Source: Neocallimastix lanati (nom. inval.) (Eukaryota > Neocallimastigomycota > Neocallimastigomycetes > Neocallimastigales > Neocallimastigaceae). From it: a stretch of DNA of 64,000 bases. This document shows, piece after piece, positions 35,774 through 48,787 of this stretch. The DNA lies in the NCBI GenBank assembly GCA_016946835.1, contig JACVTC010000150.1, positions 1-64,000 on the forward strand, in the 5' to 3' direction. A program made the translations under genes and the position numbers. Each line of letters opens with the position of its first letter. Position 1 is the first letter of the stretch. The notes under the pieces were generated by a model. It was not told where the DNA came from. It saw only the letters and a program-made list of their open reading frames with translations, and ran no database searches.

Positions 35774-37091
35774 ATGTTGGTATTTAAATTATTAACATTT
35801 GTATTTCTTTTCCTATGTAAAGGTAAAATTTCAACATAACAGGAAAATTAATTATGAAAATTTTTTTAATTCAAATATAAAATAATTAAAATTTTTTTTT
35901 TTTTTATGTGTTACATAGAATTGACAAATGGTATTGAGCTCAATGCTTTGGTAGATATGGATCAAACAATGGTTGAAGTGTATCATTATATGGTGAATAG
36001 CTTCAATGAATATGCTAAAGATAACGATTTAGATATTAATTTAAAACTTACTGTATTCACACAAACTAATTCAACAACAAATACTAATGACACTATCAAA
36101 GGATTACTTAATAATAAATCAACAAAATATGATTTATACATTTATGATAATAAAAATTCAGCAAATTATGTTGATTACTTCATAAATTTATATGATTATT
36201 TAACAGAAGGCTACATAAGTTTGTTCAATGATAGAGTTATATCAGATTCATGTGTTTATCATAATAAATTATTTGGTTTAGTAAGTAACTTTTTTTTTAA
36301 TTTACTATAAAAAATTATTTATAATATATTTTTTTTTTTTAATAATAATATTCATTAATATTATAATTCTTAAAATTAAAATGTAATCTTTACATTTAAA
36401 TATTTAAATATATATAAATATAAAATTAATAATAATGATAACTGATTATTATTCCAATTTTATTATATCTTCAACAATAAACTTCGATTATATAAATATT
36501 AATAATTATAAATAGCCTGTGGTCCTATTTTATGATGTTTTATATGCAAATAAAATGTTATTAAAAAAATACAATCATAGAGTACCTAGAACATGGGACG
36601 AATTAATTGAAATTAGTAAATTTATTATTTATAATGAAAAACTAATGAATAATACTAATATAATAGGATATAATGGAGAGTTTACTGGTATTAATTAAGT
36701 TTAAATTATTAAAATTATAACAATAATGATAATGATAATAATATTAGAAAAAAAAAAAAAAATAAAAAAAAATTTAATTATTGATTTTTTATAATGTATT
36801 ATACTTATGCACATTAGATGATGAAAATGGTTCAAATTCAATTTATGAATTTATAAACACCTTTAGAGATTCACCTTATGACTTTTTCCCAGGTTTCCGA
36901 AGTCGAAACGCTTATGAAGCATTGGTAAATTTAAAAATAATAAAACAAGAGATTTCTTCAGGTAAATATATATATTAATGATAGTAATAATTAATAATAA
37001 TTATAATAATAATTAGTAATAATAATAATGATAATAATATAATAATTTTATAAATAAGTAAACAAACAAATAAATTAATAATATTTAAAAT

Positions 37092-37138
<47 letters not shown>

Positions 37139-38991
37139 TATTATAACATAGATGAAATATTTAGGAGTAATAAAATATTTACTTTAGAAAAATTATATAC
37201 TGGGAGAGTATTGTTTGCAAAATTTGAGAATGTAGTAGAAGAAATTTTTGATTCAGTGTATTATAAAGCTCCACTACCTGGAAAATTAAATGGTGTTTCT
37301 GGTTCTTTTGTATATGGAAAATATTTAGGTATTCCTAATAATATAAGTGAGGAAAAGAAAAAAGCTGCCGCTATAGTCCTAAGTTATTTAACGTCATACG
37401 AAATGCAAAAAAAAATGAGTATTACATATAAACAAAATTTTTATAGCCCTATAAAATATCTATATGATGATGAAGAAGTTTGTACAAACGTAGATTGTGG
37501 ACTTATGAAGATGATTCAACCTGTATTCATGCCAATTAGAGAAGATTATGATTCGTTTGCAAAGAATTTAAGAGAATCAATATATGATTATTTATATAAT
37601 GGTGCAACCGTTGAACAAGCTTTAAGTAACATAGAAAAATATATAGGTAAATATATCAATAACATATCATTTTATAAATTAAGAATAGTTTAAAAATAAA
37701 AATGTTAATTAATGTCATTATAATATTAGATATACCAAGCTATATTAATGATATATCTAAAATATAAAACAACAATGATACTAATTTTTTTTTATATAAT
37801 TTATAAATAATTTAAAATGAATAAATCTTTTTTTTTTTTTTTTTTTTTTTTTTTCAGAATTAAATGATTCAGATCTATATTCATCTCCACTTGGTAAAAA
37901 AATAAACATTTAAAATTTAATTAATATTGTATTATAAATGAACAATTTAATTAAAAAAAATTTTTTTTTTTATTTTTATTTTATTTTTACATTATTATTC
38001 TCAATTCTATTATTATTATTATTTTATAATGAAAAAAAAAACTTTTTTACATTTAAATAATTAAATAGTAAAATAATTTATTTATTTATCTATCTATCTA
38101 TTTATATAAATTATATCTCTTTATGTAGATGATTATAATGAGTTTGATCCTTTTGGATCGAAAGCTTCTCAGGAATGCCAAGCTGAAGTTGCAAAATCTA
38201 TGGCTTGTATTGAAAAAATTTATTCAGAAGGTAAAGCAAAATCACAATTTCTGGAAGGTTTAAAATTCGAAACCGTTTGTATGCCATCCAACGAAAAAAC
38301 ATCACCTGAAAATTGTAAAACCATTGTTAAACAAGGTCTTGACGCCGTTTGTGGCGTATTTGAGTATAATGAATGTAAAGATTTCATTGCTGAAGATCAT
38401 GTAGTTAATTTAATTAATAGTAGAAAGTGCGAAAAGAGTGAAGCGGATATATTATTATTAGGAGAAATAGCTGCATTAAAAAGTGTATATTTATTGGGTT
38501 GTAAAAAAAGTGATTCAGGAGATTTATGTCCACTTGGCCAATACGCTACAACAAAAGCCATCGATTTTGCCTTTGCTAATTTCCAAACCATTAAAAAATT
38601 AGCAGATCAAGATTACAAATATACCAATGTTAATGAGTTTGAATCAGCTCTTGATTTTGGAAATGATATTTTAACACTTTTACCAGTTTTAAATGATTTG
38701 AGAGATATTTTAATTAATAATTGTAGTGACGCTTCCTGTAACAAAAATATTATTGCTCTCGATAAAATGATTCTTGCATCTAAAGAAGCCTATAATAAGA
38801 ATCAAAATGTTGATCTTACAAAGCAGTATCCAGAACTATTTGAATTTTATGATAGTACCTTAGATATATTTAGAAAAAACCAATGTAATATGATCAGTAA
38901 AAGCGATAATAGTGGAGCTACTACACTTAAGAAAATTACTTATTCTCTTGTCAGCATGATTGTTGCTACTTCAGTTCTTTTATTACTTTAA
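35774..38991 (+). CDS. Solute-binding domain + Cys-rich GPI-type surface protein (7 exons, about 706 aa)
   Basis: Exons: 35774-35822, 35919-36280, 36516-36687, 36818-36961, 37152-37646, 37858-37893, 38129-38991 (2121 nt, no internal stop). The signal peptide is encoded by exon 1. Residues about 17-407 are a MalE-like solute-binding domain (SBP family 1): PRTWDELIE, the PLPGKLNG..GSFVYG loop, then a YLTSYEMQKK helix. A 12-residue linker exon follows. Residues 420-706 form a Cys-rich module (C-x9-C, C-x8-CP, C-x4-C) ending in Ser/Asn-rich sequence and about 18 hydrophobic residues with no charged tail, as in GPI-anchor signals. It is the paralogue of the 7TM receptor at 13031, with identical sizes for exons 1-4 but a different C-terminal half. 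Likely a surface sugar-binding protein (inference). Splicing was placed by hand. Confidence 0.85.
38129..38991 (+). other. Exon 7: Cys-rich module related to the 47-63 kb family
   Basis: This single exon encodes the Cys-rich domain and GPI-like tail. Cysteine spacings C-x9-C, C-x8-CP and C-x4-C match those of the stand-alone secreted proteins at 47528, 59521 and 62535. The exon starts in phase 1, like the other internal exons of the gene, so it could have been joined as a module. Confidence 0.65.
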
Positions 38992-39322
38992 ATAAGTAAT
39001 AAAATATATGTATTTTTTTTTAATAATGTAAATACTAATGCAAATATTTTTTTTTAAAAAAAAATTATTCAATATATTTATTATTGTATCACTTAATCAA
39101 ACAATACATATAAAATCATATTATAATTAAAAAAAAAATGTATATATTCAATTTTATGAAATAAAAGTAAATAAAAATTTAATAATATAAAAAAATTTAA
39201 AAATATAAAAATTAATTTTTCATATATATTTTTTTGCTAATTACTTTTAAATGAGAAATGTTTAATCGTTGTTTAAGCTCTAAAAATTTAATTAAATGAC
39301 TTAAATGTTAATACTTTTTAAA

Positions 39323-39363
<41 letters not shown>

Positions 39364-39599
39364 TTTTTTTTTTTTTTTTGAAATTAAAATATATTAATTT
39401 AAATATTTCTAATTTGAGAATATGCATAATTTAAAATCAAATAATTTACTTAATATTGAAAAATTGGTAAAAACAGATAAAGTAATGACTTTTGTTAAGC
39501 TCAACATTTACGGATATTATTTATTTTTTTATTAATTCCTTTTTTTATTTTATTTTATTTTATTTTATTTTTTTTATTTTTATTTTTTTTTTTTTTAAA
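38992..39599. other. AT-rich 3' flank of the receptor paralogue
   Basis: No gene. It has an (ATT)n tract at about 39330-39362 and a poly(T) run after it. Confidence 0.5.
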
Positions 39600-39683
39600 A
39601 AAAAATATTTAAGTAATATATAAAATGAATAAATAAATAAAGTTTAAAGTTTATAATAATTGCGGATGGCAAAAAAAAAAAAA
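39600..39683 (+). mobile_element. LINE 3' tail remnant
   Basis: AATAAATAAAGTTTAAAGTT followed by a short end and poly(A) repeats the 3' terminus of the LINE fragments ending at 30446, 31380 and 49570. It is a very short 5'-truncated copy. Its upstream limit is unclear. Confidence 0.55.
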
Positions 39684-39805
39684 TGGTACTACTTTTTGAA
39701 AAATTTGGTAAAACACTTTATTTTTTTTTTTTTTTTTGACAAATTGGAAGTAATAAAATAAAAAAAAATTTTTTTTTTGTCAACGTCGTACTGATATGGT
39801 ACAAG

Positions 39806-40512
39806 GAATAAAATAAAATAAAATAAAATAAAATAAAATAAAATAAAATAAAATAAAATAAAATAAAATAAAATAAAATAAAATAAAATAAAATAAAATA
39901 AAATAAAATAAAATAAAATAAAATAAATAAATAAAATAAAATAAAATAAAATAAAATAAAATAAAATAAAATAAAATAAAATAAAATAAAATAAAATAAA
40001 ATAAAATAAAATAAAATAAAATAAAATAAAATAAAATAAAATAAAATAAAATAAAATAAAATAAAATAAAATAAAATAAAATAAAATAAAATAAAATAAA
40101 ATAAAATAAAATAAATAAATAAAATAAAATAAAATAAAATAAAATAAAATAAAATAAAATAAATAAAATAAAATAAAATAAAATAAAATAATAAATAAAA
40201 TAAAATAAAATAAAATAAAATAAAATAAAATAAAATAAAATAAAACAAAATAAAATAAAATAAAATAAAACAAATAGTAGAATATTAAATATAAAGTACA
40301 GATTGAATAAAATAAAATAAAATAAATAGTAGAAATATGAATATAAAGTACAGATTAAATAAAATAAAATAAAATAAAATAAAATAAAATAAATAGTAGA
40401 ATATGAATATAAAGTACAGATTGAATAAAATAAAATAAAATAAAATAAAATAAATAGTAGAATATGAATATAAAGTACAGATTGAATAAAATAAAATAAA
40501 ATAAAATAAAAA
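39806..40512. repeat. (AAAAT)n array of about 700 bp with interspersed 30-bp unique spacer
   Basis: The first about 460 bp is a nearly pure pentanucleotide array with a few AAAT units. From 40273 the array alternates with four copies of an about 30-bp spacer containing AGTAGAATATGAATATAAAG (about 40275, 40326, 40392, 40453). The long Phe/Tyr/Ile/Leu frames on the minus strand are artefacts of the repeat. Confidence 0.95.
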
Positions 40513-40596
40513 TTTCGTATATGGGGATCTAGCACTATTTTTTAATAATATGGATTCTTAAGAGAATCTAGTAGATATTATCCTCCTATAATAATG

Positions 40597-40636
<40 letters not shown>

Positions 40637-42872
40637 TATTCATATTTGAATTTTTAAAATTATTTATCTTTGGAAGATTTGGAGTATTTGGAAGACCTAA
40701 CCGTTTAATAAAGGTCTTCAGTGTTCTAATAGCTTCTATGATAGGATGAAATTTTTTGTATAGTAAATTGGAAAATTCCTTTCAAAATAAACATGGAACA
40801 TGCTACGAAGAAATAAATATAAATATTAAATTACCTTTTAAAATAATTACTAATTAATATTATAATAATAATAATAAAAAAAAAAAAAAAAAAAAAAAAA
40901 ATAATATATATATATATTAATAACAATTCTACAAATTTTTAAAAATTGAAAAATTATGCATCCATATAAATAAAAAAAAATTCTTTTTTTTATGGGGGAT
41001 AATTTCACCAATTATAATAGTAATAGTAATTATTAATATTTTTCTCCATTGGAAAGGATATATAAAAAAAAAAAAAATTATTGCATGTGGTGTGAATATT
41101 TAATCTGGTACTGTTGGTTGAAAAATTATGCATCCATATAAATAAAAAAAAAATTCATTTTTTTATGGGGGATAATTTCACCAATTATAATAGTAATAGT
41201 AATTATTAATATTTTTCTCCATTGGAAAGGATATATAAAAAAAAAAAAAATTATTGCTTGTGGTGTGAATATTTAATCTGGTACTATTGGTTGAAAAACA
41301 AAACTCCGTAAACTCATCAGAAAAAGGAAAAAGGTATCCACATCATAAATAATAAATTTGAATATACATTTAATAATTCAGCAGACTATTGCAATAAAAA
41401 AAAAACTTGTTATGAAGTATGGTTTTATAGGTAATTCTGATATTTTATTTAAAAAAAAAAAAAAAAAAAAGAAAAAAGAAATTCAAAATGAGTATGAAGT
41501 TTTACTATATTCTTGTTTTTTAATTTAATTTATTTTTCTTTATCATCATCATTTTATTACACTATTTTATTCAAATATATTTATTTATAATGGCTTGATA
41601 TTTTAAATTTAATTTATTTCTTTTTCTCAAAGCAAAAAATTAGTTTTAAAGAAAACATTAATATTTAAAATCAACATCAACGGAATGTTTAATCAAAGGA
41701 AATTATTAAATCAAACATTATTTAATATAATTTGATTCAAAAAAAACCATTTCATTTTCTTTCTTTTCAAAACCACACTTTTGGTTGAATGGTTATATAT
41801 TTTCGTTTTTCAAATATATATATATACATATAATATATATAAAGTAAAATAAAATAATTCTTTTTAAATTTAAATTATAGGAGTTTATTAAATAATAAAT
41901 AATTCTTATTTTAATATAACTCCTATAATTTAAATTTAAATTTAATTTTATATAATAAATTATAATAATAAAAGTTAATTTTATATAATAAATTATAATA
42001 ATAAAAGTTAATAAGGCTGATTCAAAAATATTTTATATATATAGATATAAATATTTATATTATTATTTAATAGTTTTTTTTTTTTTTTTTTTTATTTTAT
42101 TTTATTTTTTTTTTTTTTAAAATATTATAACATTTTCTGAACTTTAAATTATATAAAACATGGATCATTGATTATTAAAACCGCTTTTTTTAATATTTTT
42201 TTTTTTTTTTTTTATTTTATTTTAATTTATTTATTTTATTTTATTTTATTTTAATTTATTTTATTTAATTTTATTCTATAATTTATTTTTTTTTTTTAAT
42301 TAAATTTAATATAATTTAATTGAATTTATTTATCTATTATTATAAATTATATAAACTCTTCTTTTTACCTTATCATTTCATTTATATTAAATTTAGTTTA
42401 TTGTTATACAAAAAATATTTTTTTTGTTTGATCTAACTATTATTATAAATTAAATATTTACGATTTAAATTAAAATTATAAATATAATAATATCAATTTT
42501 ATATTAAATAAAAAAAAAATACTTAAAGGTAATCAATATAAATTTTAATTTTAAATAAAAAGATAATAATTTTACTTTTTTTTTTTTTCCTATTCTTTTT
42601 TTTTATAATTTTTTATTTTTAATTATTGTTATTATTATTAACTTTATTGGATTTTAAAATATATATATATATATTTTTTCCTTTTTATTTTATTTATTAT
42701 CTTGTTAAATTACTTAAAAAATATAATTATTAAATATAATTATTACATAATTATATAATATATAAAATATCAAAAAATATTCATTTATCTTAATATATAA
42801 CAATATAAGAAGGAACTAAAAAAATAAAGAATTAAAAAAATAAAAATAAAAAAAATAAAAAAAAAAATAAAA
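40513..42872. other. AT-rich region with a 172-bp tandem duplication, upstream of the galactanase
   Basis: No gene found. A moderately GC-rich patch at about 40515-40800 includes the short inverted pair GGAAGACC/GGTCTTC near 40690 and 40713. The rest is poly(A)/poly(T) and (TTTTA)n sequence. The promoter of the GH53 gene must be near 42.6-42.87 kb but is not resolved. Confidence 0.5.
40946..41291. repeat. 172-bp tandem duplication
   Basis: Two consecutive copies start TTGAAAAATTATGCATCC at 40946 and 41118 and share GGGGGATAATTTCACCAATT and GGAAAGGATATATAAAA. Copies differ at only a few positions, so the duplication is recent. Confidence 0.9.
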
Positions 42873-44162
42873 ATGAAATTATCTTTATTTATGTTATTAA
42901 TAAGTACTGTTTTAATTAAAACAGTATTTGTTAGAGCCAATCCAATGATAAATGCTAATGAAATTGAATGGTTAGATATTGAAAATTGGAATAAAACCAT
43001 AAAACTTAATAAGAGAGGATATGATAGTCAAATTAAACGAATTAGTTTTTATAAGGGTGTTGATGTTTCAAGTATTATTGCTTTAGAAAATTCAGGTATT
43101 CGTTATTACAATTATAATGGACAACAACAAGATCTTTTAAAAATTCTTGCAGATAATGGTGTTAACTGTATTCGTGTTCGTATTTGGAATACCCCAAGAA
43201 CTACTAGTGGTTACACCTATGGTGGTGGTAATAATGATTTAAATGTTGCTACTGAAATTGGTAAAAGAGCTGCTAAATATGGTCTTCCATTATTTGTTGA
43301 TTTTCATTATTCAGATTTCTGGGCTGATCCAGGAAAACAAACTATTCCAAAAGATTGGAAAAATCATAATCTTAACCAAAGAATTTTTGATATTTATCGT
43401 TTCACTTATGGATGTTTGGATTGGCTCTTACAAAATGGAGCACTTATTTCTATGGTTCAAGTTGGTAATGAAACTAATTGCTTCATGTGTGGTGAAACTG
43501 ATATGTCTAATATTGCTAAGATGATGAATAATGGAGCTAAGGCAGTTCGTGATATCAATAAAAATATTTTAATTGCTTTACATTTTACTAATCCAGAAAA
43601 ACATGACCATATGTTATGGTATGCTTCTGAACTCGCTAAAGCTAAAGTCGATTATGATGTCTTTGCTACTTCATACTATTCATACTGGCATGGTACAGTA
43701 GATAGTGTGAAATCTGTTTTAGGACAAATTGCTCAAACTTACGGTAAAAAGGTACTTATGGCTGAATATTCTTATCCTTATGTTAGTAAAGTAGTATACA
43801 ATAATAATGCCTCTTACAGTTTAGTTTATCAAGGACTTAGTGGAACTGTTTTCCGTTATCCAATCTCTGAGGATGGACAAAGTCAATGTATTCGTGAAAT
43901 GTATAAGACAATGAGAAGTATTAGAAATGGTATTGGTTGTTTCTACTGGGAACCAGCTTGGATTGCTCCAAATGTTAATAGTGATTCTAAGAGAAAAATT
44001 ATTTGGGAAAAATATGGTTCAAGTTGGGCCACTAAAGCAGCTGCTGAATATGATCGTGGAGCAGATCCAAATATTACTGGAGGTGCTGAATGGGATAACC
44101 AAGCTGTCTTTGATTCTAATGGTAAACCTTTAAAGTCTCTTTGGTATTTAGGTCATGAGTAA
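42873..44162 (+). CDS. GH53 endo-beta-1,4-galactanase (429 aa)
   Basis: A secreted enzyme that cleaves beta-1,4-galactan side chains of pectin (arabinogalactan type I). The signal peptide is about 1-22. After a short N-terminal extension (23-57) comes the (beta/alpha)8 barrel starting at GVDVSSI. Hallmarks are RVRIWNTP near 101, FVDFHYSDFWADPGKQ near 141, acid/base Glu200 in VGNETN, nucleophile Glu298 in MAEYSYP, and the C-terminal FYWEPAW segment. No dockerin or carbohydrate-binding module is present, so it is probably free rather than cellulosomal, unlike the xylanase at 27172. The frame is intact and intronless. Confidence 0.96.
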   Translation: MKLSLFMLLISTVLIKTVFVRANPMINANEIEWLDIENWNKTIKLNKRGYDSQIKRISFYKGVDVSSIIALENSGIRYYNYNGQQQDLLKILADNGVNCIRVRIWNTPRTTSGYTYGGGNNDLNVATEIGKRAAKYGLPLFVDFHYSDFWADPGKQTIPKDWKNHNLNQRIFDIYRFTYGCLDWLLQNGALISMVQVGNETNCFMCGETDMSNIAKMMNNGAKAVRDINKNILIALHFTNPEKHDHMLWYASELAKAKVDYDVFATSYYSYWHGTVDSVKSVLGQIAQTYGKKVLMAEYSYPYVSKVVYNNNASYSLVYQGLSGTVFRYPISEDGQSQCIREMYKTMRSIRNGIGCFYWEPAWIAPNVNSDSKRKIIWEKYGSSWATKAAAEYDRGADPNITGGAEWDNQAVFDSNGKPLKSLWYLGHE

Positions 44163-44636
44163 AATAATAATAATAATAATAATAAAAAAATATAAAAAAA
44201 ATATACAAATAAAAATAAATTAAATATTTAAATTGAATATATTAAAAAATTGTACATTAAAAAATAATATTTAATAATAATACATACTTAAAAACGATAT
44301 ATATTTCAATAATAATAATATTTAACAATTATTTTATTATTATTATTTTTAATTTTTATTGTTAAAACATTAAAAAAAAAAAAAATAAAATAAAAAAAAA
44401 ATTTTATAATCATAAAAATATTGTTATTAAAACAATATAATAAATATAAATATATATATATAATTTTTTATTCGTAATTATAAATAATAATTGAAATAAT
44501 TATAGTGTTATTAAAATTTTATTTTATTATATACAATAAATATACATGTGGTAACATCATTGAATTAATGCTTATATATTTTAATTTCTATTTTGTAATT
44601 ACTGTAATTTTTTTATTTTTTATCTTTTAATTATTT

Positions 44637-44680
<44 letters not shown>

Positions 44681-45047
44681 AAAAGATTTTTATTTTATTT
44701 TTTTTATTTTTTTTATTTTATTTTATTTTATTTTATAAAAAAAATATTATAACCAAAAAAAGATAAAGAATAATCATTAATATAATTTTAATAAATAATT
44801 TTTTTTTTTTTTTATTTTTTCATTTAAAATTTTAATTTGTCTCTTTTCAAAAAAAACAAAAAAACAAAAACAAAAACAAAAACAAAAACAAAAACAAAAA
44901 TAATATCATATTACATTTGAATTTTTTTTCTTTTTATTTTTAAAATAATCTTGGTGACATTGACTTTACATTTATTATTTATTATGTGTAAATGTTTGTT
45001 TAGCTTTAAAATCAATTAATAATTAAAACTTTTAAAAATTAAACCAA

Positions 45048-45082
<35 letters not shown>

Positions 45083-45230
45083 GAATGAATAATTGAAATA
45101 TAATATAAATTGTCAATTTTTTCAAAATGTATCTATATAATATTAATGATTATTAATTAATAAAGAGTGTTATTAAATTTTTTTAAAATTAGTCTTAAAT
45201 CATTTAAATGTATAATATTAATAGTATTTA

Positions 45231-45270
<40 letters not shown>

Positions 45271-45359
45271 ATTATATTATTATCATTCTTAAATTTTTTA
45301 ATTTTCTTTTTCTGATCACACAGGTTCATTTAATAACAAAAGGTTGAAGATATTCTATA

Positions 45360-45390
<31 letters not shown>

Positions 45391-45674
45391 ATCATAACAA
45401 CAAAAGAGAACTATTTTATTATTATAAAGCTGCCTATACTACTAAAATTATCGACAATTTTTAATAATTTTTGAATTTTATATTTTATTATTATGATATG
45501 ATAATTAATAATTTTTAATAACAACATATAGTAATACAAAACTAATAATTATATATGTATAATACATTATTAACAGAAATACAATAACATATATACAGTT
45601 GATGCTAAATATTAAAATAAAATTTTAATAAAATTAATAAACTAAATATTAAGATATTATAAAAAGTAAAATAA
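44163..45674. other. AT-rich 3' flank of the galactanase
   Basis: No gene. It includes an (AAT)n run right after the stop, poly(T) at about 44640-44677, an (AAAAAC)n run at about 44850-44900, (ATT)n at about 45233-45270 and (TA)n at about 45360-45383. Confidence 0.6.
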
Positions 45675-46757
45675 TAAATAATAAATGATAAATAATAAAT
45701 AATAAGTAATAAATAATAAATAATTGAATAATAAATAATAAATAATAAATAATAAATAATAAATAATAAATAATAAATAATAAATAATAAATAATAAATA
45801 ATAAATAATAAATATTTAAATAATAAATAATAAATAATAAATAATAAATAATAAATAATTGAATAATAAATAATAAATAATAAATAATAAATATAATAAA
45901 TATAATAAATAATAAATAATAAATAATAAATTATAAATAATAAATAATAAATAATAAATAATAAATATTTAAATAATAAATAATAAATAATAAATAATAA
46001 ATAATAAATAATAAATAATTGAATAATAAATAATAAATAATAAATAATTGAATAATAAATAATAAATAATAAATAATAAATATAATAAATATAATAAATA
46101 ATAAATAATAAATAATAAATAATAAATAATAAATAATAAATAATAAATATAATAAATATAATAAATAATAAATAATAAATAATAAATAATAAATAATAAA
46201 TAATAAATAATAAATAATAAATATAATAAATATAATAAATAATAAATAATAAATAATAAATAATAAATAATAAATAATAAATAATAAATAATAAATAATA
46301 AATAATAAATAATAAATAATAAATATAATAAATAATAAATAATAAATAATAAATAATAAATAATAAATAATAAATAATAAATAATAAATACTAAATACTA
46401 AATAATAAATAATAAATAATAAATAATAAATAATAAATAATAAATAATTGAATAATAAATAATAAATAATAAATAATAAATATAATAAATATAATAAATA
46501 ATAAATAATAAATAATAAATACTAAATACTAAATAATAAATAATAAATAATAAATAATAAATAATAAATAATAAATAATAAATAATAAATAATAAATAAT
46601 AAATAATAAATAATAAATAATAAATAATAAATAATAAATAATAAATAATAAATAATAAATAATAAATAATAAATAATAAATAATAAATAATAAATAATAA
46701 ATAATAAATAATAAATAATAAATAATAAATAATTGAATAATAAATAATAAATAATAA
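45675..46757. repeat. (AATAAAT)n heptanucleotide array, about 1.1 kb
   Basis: About 150 units of AATAAAT with recurrent variants (AATTGAATAAT, AATATAATAAATATAAT, AATATTTAAATAAT, AATACTAAATACT). The variants recur in the same order, giving a higher-order pattern. Minus-strand Tyr/Leu/Phe/Ile frames here are artefacts. Confidence 0.95.
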
Positions 46758-47527
46758 AAATAAAAAACATATATATATATATTCTTTTTTTTTTTTTTTT
46801 TTATTTTTTTTTTATTTTTTAAAATGTTGAAAGGATAGTCCATAATAGATAATATTAAAATTTAATATTATTATTTTAAGCCATACCTATCTTAATTATT
46901 AATAATTGTATACTGACCTGGAATATGTTATGAAAAGGAAAAAAATAAAGTCAATACGAACTTTATATATTTTTATCTGAGAAAAATTGGATAACTTTAA
47001 ATGTTATTGGTTATTTAGAAAAATTAAAGTTAAAGTTAAAATATGGTTTTTTGATTTAATTATTATAGTTATGATGAAACTTTAGAATTTAAAGTTTATT
47101 AAATATGTTATTATATATTATTCATGTTTCATAATCCAATAAAATGATTGTTTTTTTTTTTTTTTCTTTTTTTTTTATTTTATAATAATTAAATTCAAAA
47201 TAATTTTATTTATTAATGCAAAATAATATATAGTTCTACATATAATCTATTTTATATATTAATCTATTTTATGTATGAATTGGAATTGTAGAATTTTTAA
47301 ATTTATTTTATTATATAAATTAATTATTAATATATATTAAAATTCATATAAAAGAAATAAAATGGTCACTAAAAAAAATTACATCTTTAAATAAATTATC
47401 ATAATTTAATTTAAAATTTTTAAATTACTGTAAAAATTTTTTCAAAAAGGAAAAAAAAAGTTTATAAAGAAAATAAATAAAATTTAAATTTTAATAGTTC
47501 TAAATTTTAGTAAAAAAATTATCCAAA
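46758..47527. other. AT-rich upstream region of the first Cys-rich gene
   Basis: No gene. The sequence resembles the upstream regions of the tandem paralogues only weakly (for example ATAATCCAATAAAATGATTG near 47131 against ATAATCCAATGAAAAGATTA at 51711). Confidence 0.5.
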
Positions 47528-48268
47528 ATGAAATTTTCTACTCATTTGTTAACTTTAGTTGCTGCTACTACTGCAGTTCTTTCTTACAATATTCCTGTCA
47601 AAAGAGAAGATGATAAATGTGAATCAGAAATTAAGGATTATAAACCTTGCGTTGATTTAATTTTAGTTCCATTTAGTAGTGAAAATATCAATGCATCTTG
47701 TAAAACACTTGCAACTGAACAATGTCAAAAATTTTTTACTGATATCGAGGAAATAGCACCAAGTTGTATTGATAATAAAAAATATGATTACTTAAGTAAA
47801 GGATATGTTAAACAATATGCTGCTCAAAATAAGTATATGTGTGTTATGGATGAAAATAATAAATTATGTCCAATAACAGATTTAAACATAAACCTTATCT
47901 TTAACAAGAATGCTAAGCCAAGTGTCAGTGAAATAAATAATCAAAGTGATAAAGCTAGTGAAGAAACTTGTTATTCAAAGAAATGCACAGATGCTTTAGC
48001 CGAGTATTATAAAACTCTTTCTGAGGATGAAGATATTATTAAAATGATGGCTAAGAGTAAGGCTTATAATTTAAATGCTGATGATTTCAAGAAAGATGCT
48101 CAAGATTCTTACAAATTTTTCACCAATAGTGACTGTACTAAAAAAGCAGGTACTAGAGCTCCAAAGGTTTATTCCGAAAATGCTTCTACTAGTGAAGCTT
48201 CCAACATTTACGTTAAAATGAGTTCAATGGCTATGCTTACTCTCTCTGTATTATATTTATTATATTAA
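47528..48268 (+). CDS. Secreted Cys-rich protein with GPI-like tail, family copy 1 (246 aa)
   Basis: The signal peptide is about 1-19, followed by a Lys-Arg at about 25-26 that could be a Kex2-type cleavage site (NIPVKR). The mature part has ten cysteines in a fixed pattern: C-x9-C, then C..C..C, C-x8-CP, ETC-x4-C, and one last Cys. The C-terminus is Ser/Thr-rich, then about 18 hydrophobic residues with no charged tail, as in GPI-anchor signals. Function is unknown. It is the most diverged of the four intact copies in this cluster. The cysteine pattern also matches the C-terminal module of the solute-binding protein at 35774. It is intronless. Confidence 0.85.
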   Translation: MKFSTHLLTLVAATTAVLSYNIPVKREDDKCESEIKDYKPCVDLILVPFSSENINASCKTLATEQCQKFFTDIEEIAPSCIDNKKYDYLSKGYVKQYAAQNKYMCVMDENNKLCPITDLNINLIFNKNAKPSVSEINNQSDKASEETCYSKKCTDALAEYYKTLSEDEDIIKMMAKSKAYNLNADDFKKDAQDSYKFFTNSDCTKKAGTRAPKVYSENASTSEASNIYVKMSSMAMLTLSVLYLLY

Positions 48269-48683
48269 TTTTTTTTTTTTAATTATTAATAATTTATTGA
48301 ATTTAAATATTAAATAATATGTAAATATTCATATAAAGTTAAATAATAATAATAATTAATTAATTACAATAAATATCTATTTTTAAATGGAATATTGAAC
48401 AAAAGAAAATTAGAGCTGAGTTTTTACAGTTATAAACTTGAAATATAAAAAAAGAAAAAAATATTATATATAATTGTAATATATAATAGCAAATTTAAAC
48501 TTAAAAAAAATAAAATATAAATAAAAAAAAATAAATAAAAATCAAATAGAAATATAGATAAAAAAAAAAAATTATTAAACAAGTTTTTATTATTTGTTTC
48601 TTTAAAAACAATTTAAATTTTTATTCGATTTATGAATTACCTTAAATATCAAATATAATAGTTCATGATAGTTCCATCAATTA

Positions 48684-48687
<4 letters not shown>
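48269..48687. other. AT-rich 3' flank
   Basis: No gene is seen between the Cys-rich gene and the poly(T) of the minus-strand retroposon. Confidence 0.5.
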
Positions 48688-48727
<40 letters not shown>

Positions 48728-48756
48728 TTTATTTATTTATTTATTTTAGATTCACA

Positions 48757-48787
<31 letters not shown>

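Noticed and set aside
39689-40535. Three long minus-strand frames of Phe-Tyr-Ile-Leu repeats
   Set aside because: They are translations of the (AAAAT)n microsatellite, open only because the repeat lacks stops.
40946-41291. Centromeric satellite (about 172-bp unit)
   Set aside because: Only two copies; unit size alone is not evidence.
46522-46843. Minus-strand frames of Tyr-Leu-Leu-Phe-Ile-Ile repeats
   Set aside because: Translation of the (AATAAAT)n array. The 61-codon frame at 1286-1471 is the same kind of artefact.
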